Of a stretch of DNA of 25,325 nt, positions 24,488 to 25,325 are shown piece after piece. The translations under genes and the position numbers were made by a program. The notes below the pieces were generated by a model that saw nothing but the letters and a program-made list of their open reading frames with translations, made no database searches and was not told the origin of the DNA. This stretch comes from Clostridiales bacterium UBA4039 (lineage in GTDB: Bacteria > Bacillota > Clostridia > Lachnospirales > Vallitaleaceae), in assembly GCA_002382805.1 (NCBI GenBank), contig DGAD01000035.1:1-25325 (forward strand), read 5' to 3'. Within the stretch, counting starts at the first letter, position 1; every line of letters starts with the position of its first letter.

Positions 24488-24493
24488 TTAGGC
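24418..24493 (+). other. Integron attC site of cassette 1
   Basis: The R'' box is CTCTAAC (24418-24424). Stem arms are GAGTTGACGAC (24428-24438) and GTCGTCAACTC (24469-24479). The R' box is GTTAGGC (24487-24493), cleaved after G24487. It has the classical folded hairpin layout and is closely similar to the second attC. Confidence 0.88.
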
Positions 24494-25311
24494 GAAAGAA
24501 TCAATTAGTTAAGAGAATTTTAAGATTTAGAGTATGAAAATTTTTTGGAGGGTGTATACATGCAGCTAAAAGACTACATAACAATAGGTTTATCTCTTCT
24601 GGCTTTGTTTTTTTCATTCTGTAGTATAATTTTTACTTATTTGAGTTTTCGAAGATCGGCTACAAGGTTGAAAGTACAACAGATGAGTTTTTCTCCAAAT
24701 CCATTCATGGTATCTGTTAGGCCTAATATGCTTTATATTTACGGTAAACAGAGTCCTAAGCTTTGGAATGTTGTCCCGATGTTATATCTGGTATTGTATT
24801 TGAAGATTGATAATTTAAGCCATACAGGAATTACAATAAGCAATGTAGTGCTAAATGATTGTTTCTTGGTCTCAAAAACAAATAACGAACAATTAGATAA
24901 AGATCTTTCATTAACATACTTTTCGAGTGAAGAAGCAAAGGAGAGAGATATAAGCATATATGGTCATGCAGTTCCAATGTCTAATAGTAAGCTTGAACGA
25001 AGCCATTACGATGAAATTATGATTGGTGATAGAATTGAATCAAAATCTAGTATAGAGGGTCTATTCATTGTAAGCGGGAACTTAAATCTATATGACTCAG
25101 TTTTTGATGGTGATAATAAATTGACAATTGTTACGCCTGACAAAAAGTTTGATACATATGTAGAGATATATAAAACAATAATACCAGATATGGGAGAGTA
25201 ATTGACTATTCCGAGATAGTCTTAAGCTGCCATTGATTCCTTCGCCTAACAGCGAATTGACGACATGGACAAGAACAAGGAAGGATGTCCACGTCGTCAA
25301 TTCACGGAACG
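24488..25311 (+). mobile_element. Integron gene cassette 2
   Basis: This 824-bp cassette runs from T24488 (TTAGGC) to G25311. Its start is complementary to its R'' box GCCTAAC (25244-25250). It contains a single plus-strand ORF (24560-25201) and its own attC. Confidence 0.87.
24560..25201 (+). CDS. Single-pass membrane cassette protein, unknown function
   Basis: ATG 24560 is chosen (213 aa) because GGAGGG at 24547-24552 sits 7 nt upstream; the in-frame TTG 24545 precedes this site. One N-terminal transmembrane helix (about 7-27, ITIGLSLLALFFSFCSIIF) is followed by a basic FRRSATRLK, so the rest is probably cytoplasmic. The remaining 180 residues look beta-rich with no motif I recognise. It is the sole ORF of cassette 2. 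Such anchored beta proteins occur among cassette hypotheticals, and no specific function can be given. Confidence 0.7.
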   Translation: MQLKDYITIGLSLLALFFSFCSIIFTYLSFRRSATRLKVQQMSFSPNPFMVSVRPNMLYIYGKQSPKLWNVVPMLYLVLYLKIDNLSHTGITISNVVLNDCFLVSKTNNEQLDKDLSLTYFSSEEAKERDISIYGHAVPMSNSKLERSHYDEIMIGDRIESKSSIEGLFIVSGNLNLYDSVFDGDNKLTIVTPDKKFDTYVEIYKTIIPDMGE

Positions 25312-25317
25312 TTAGTG
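25244..25317 (+). other. Integron attC site of cassette 2
   Basis: The R'' box is GCCTAAC (25244-25250). Arms are GAATTGACGAC (25254-25264) and GTCGTCAATTC (25293-25303), extended to 16 of 17 paired bases. The R' box is GTTAGTG (25311-25317), whose last bases belong to the next cassette. Arms and spacing match attC 1 except for the ATT/GTT change. Confidence 0.9.
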
Positions 25318-25325
25318 CGCCAAGC
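25312..25325 (+). mobile_element. Start of integron cassette 3 (partial)
   Basis: TTAGTGCGCC follows the cleavage point of attC 2 and differs from the earlier starts, as expected of a new cassette whose own attC would end in a CACTAAC-type box beyond the window. Confidence 0.7.

Noticed and set aside
25204..25221. Hairpin GACTAT-N6-ATAGTC after cassette 2 ORF as terminator
   Set aside because: The stem is only 6 bp and no T run follows.

Overview
The window looks like an accessory-rich stretch of chromosome from a low-GC anaerobic clostridium, probably Lachnospirales-like. This rests on AT-rich codon use, strong Shine-Dalgarno sites (GGAGG), clostridial hypothetical families (DUF6179/DUF6323-like), a GPH transporter with sugar isomerases, and superoxide-reductase chemistry. 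No rRNA or tRNA gene was seen and the species cannot be named from sequence alone.

Positions 1-3387 are a complete 'recombinase in trio' (RIT) element. Three overlapping tyrosine recombinase genes lie between 30-bp terminal inverted repeats, and each end carries three copies of a 12-bp motif. It abuts a 5'-truncated IS3-family transposase (to 3694). Next comes an AT-rich two-gene unit (3928-6391): a divergent HEPN-like protein and an ORC/CDC6-like P-loop ATPase with a zinc ribbon. I regard it as a candidate defence module.

From 6564 to 8010 two minus-strand genes form a conserved clostridial pair. They diverge from a carbohydrate operon (8264-14545): sugar phosphate isomerase, Gfo/Idh/MocA dehydrogenase, second isomerase-like protein, second dehydrogenase, AraC regulator and GPH symporter. 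The order suggests uptake and redox/isomerisation of an uncommon sugar, polyol or keto-sugar under AraC control. A sensory operon follows (14684-18242): a 7TM-PAS-coiled-coil protein without kinase domain, a NarL/LuxR response regulator and a 7TM histidine kinase. After it come a lipoprotein (18436), a regulator fusing an XRE helix-turn-helix to a complete desulfoferrodoxin/superoxide reductase (20079) behind a leader that can pair with its own ribosome binding site, a GNAT-Nudix fusion, a TPR membrane protein and a flavodoxin-fold reductase (to 23255).

The right end (23571-25325) is the most striking part: an integron gene-cassette array. Two cassettes, each one plus-strand ORF followed by an attC site, have cassette boundaries (TTAGAG.../CTCTAAC and TTAGGC.../GCCTAAC) matching exactly as expected of circularised cassettes. 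A third cassette begins at the window edge. The first cassette is preceded by three CAATGCGT repeats resembling an attI region, but no integron integrase is present. Cassette 1 encodes a HEPN-like protein (RNKMIH motif) and cassette 2 a single-pass membrane protein. An integron array in a Firmicute-like genome is unusual.
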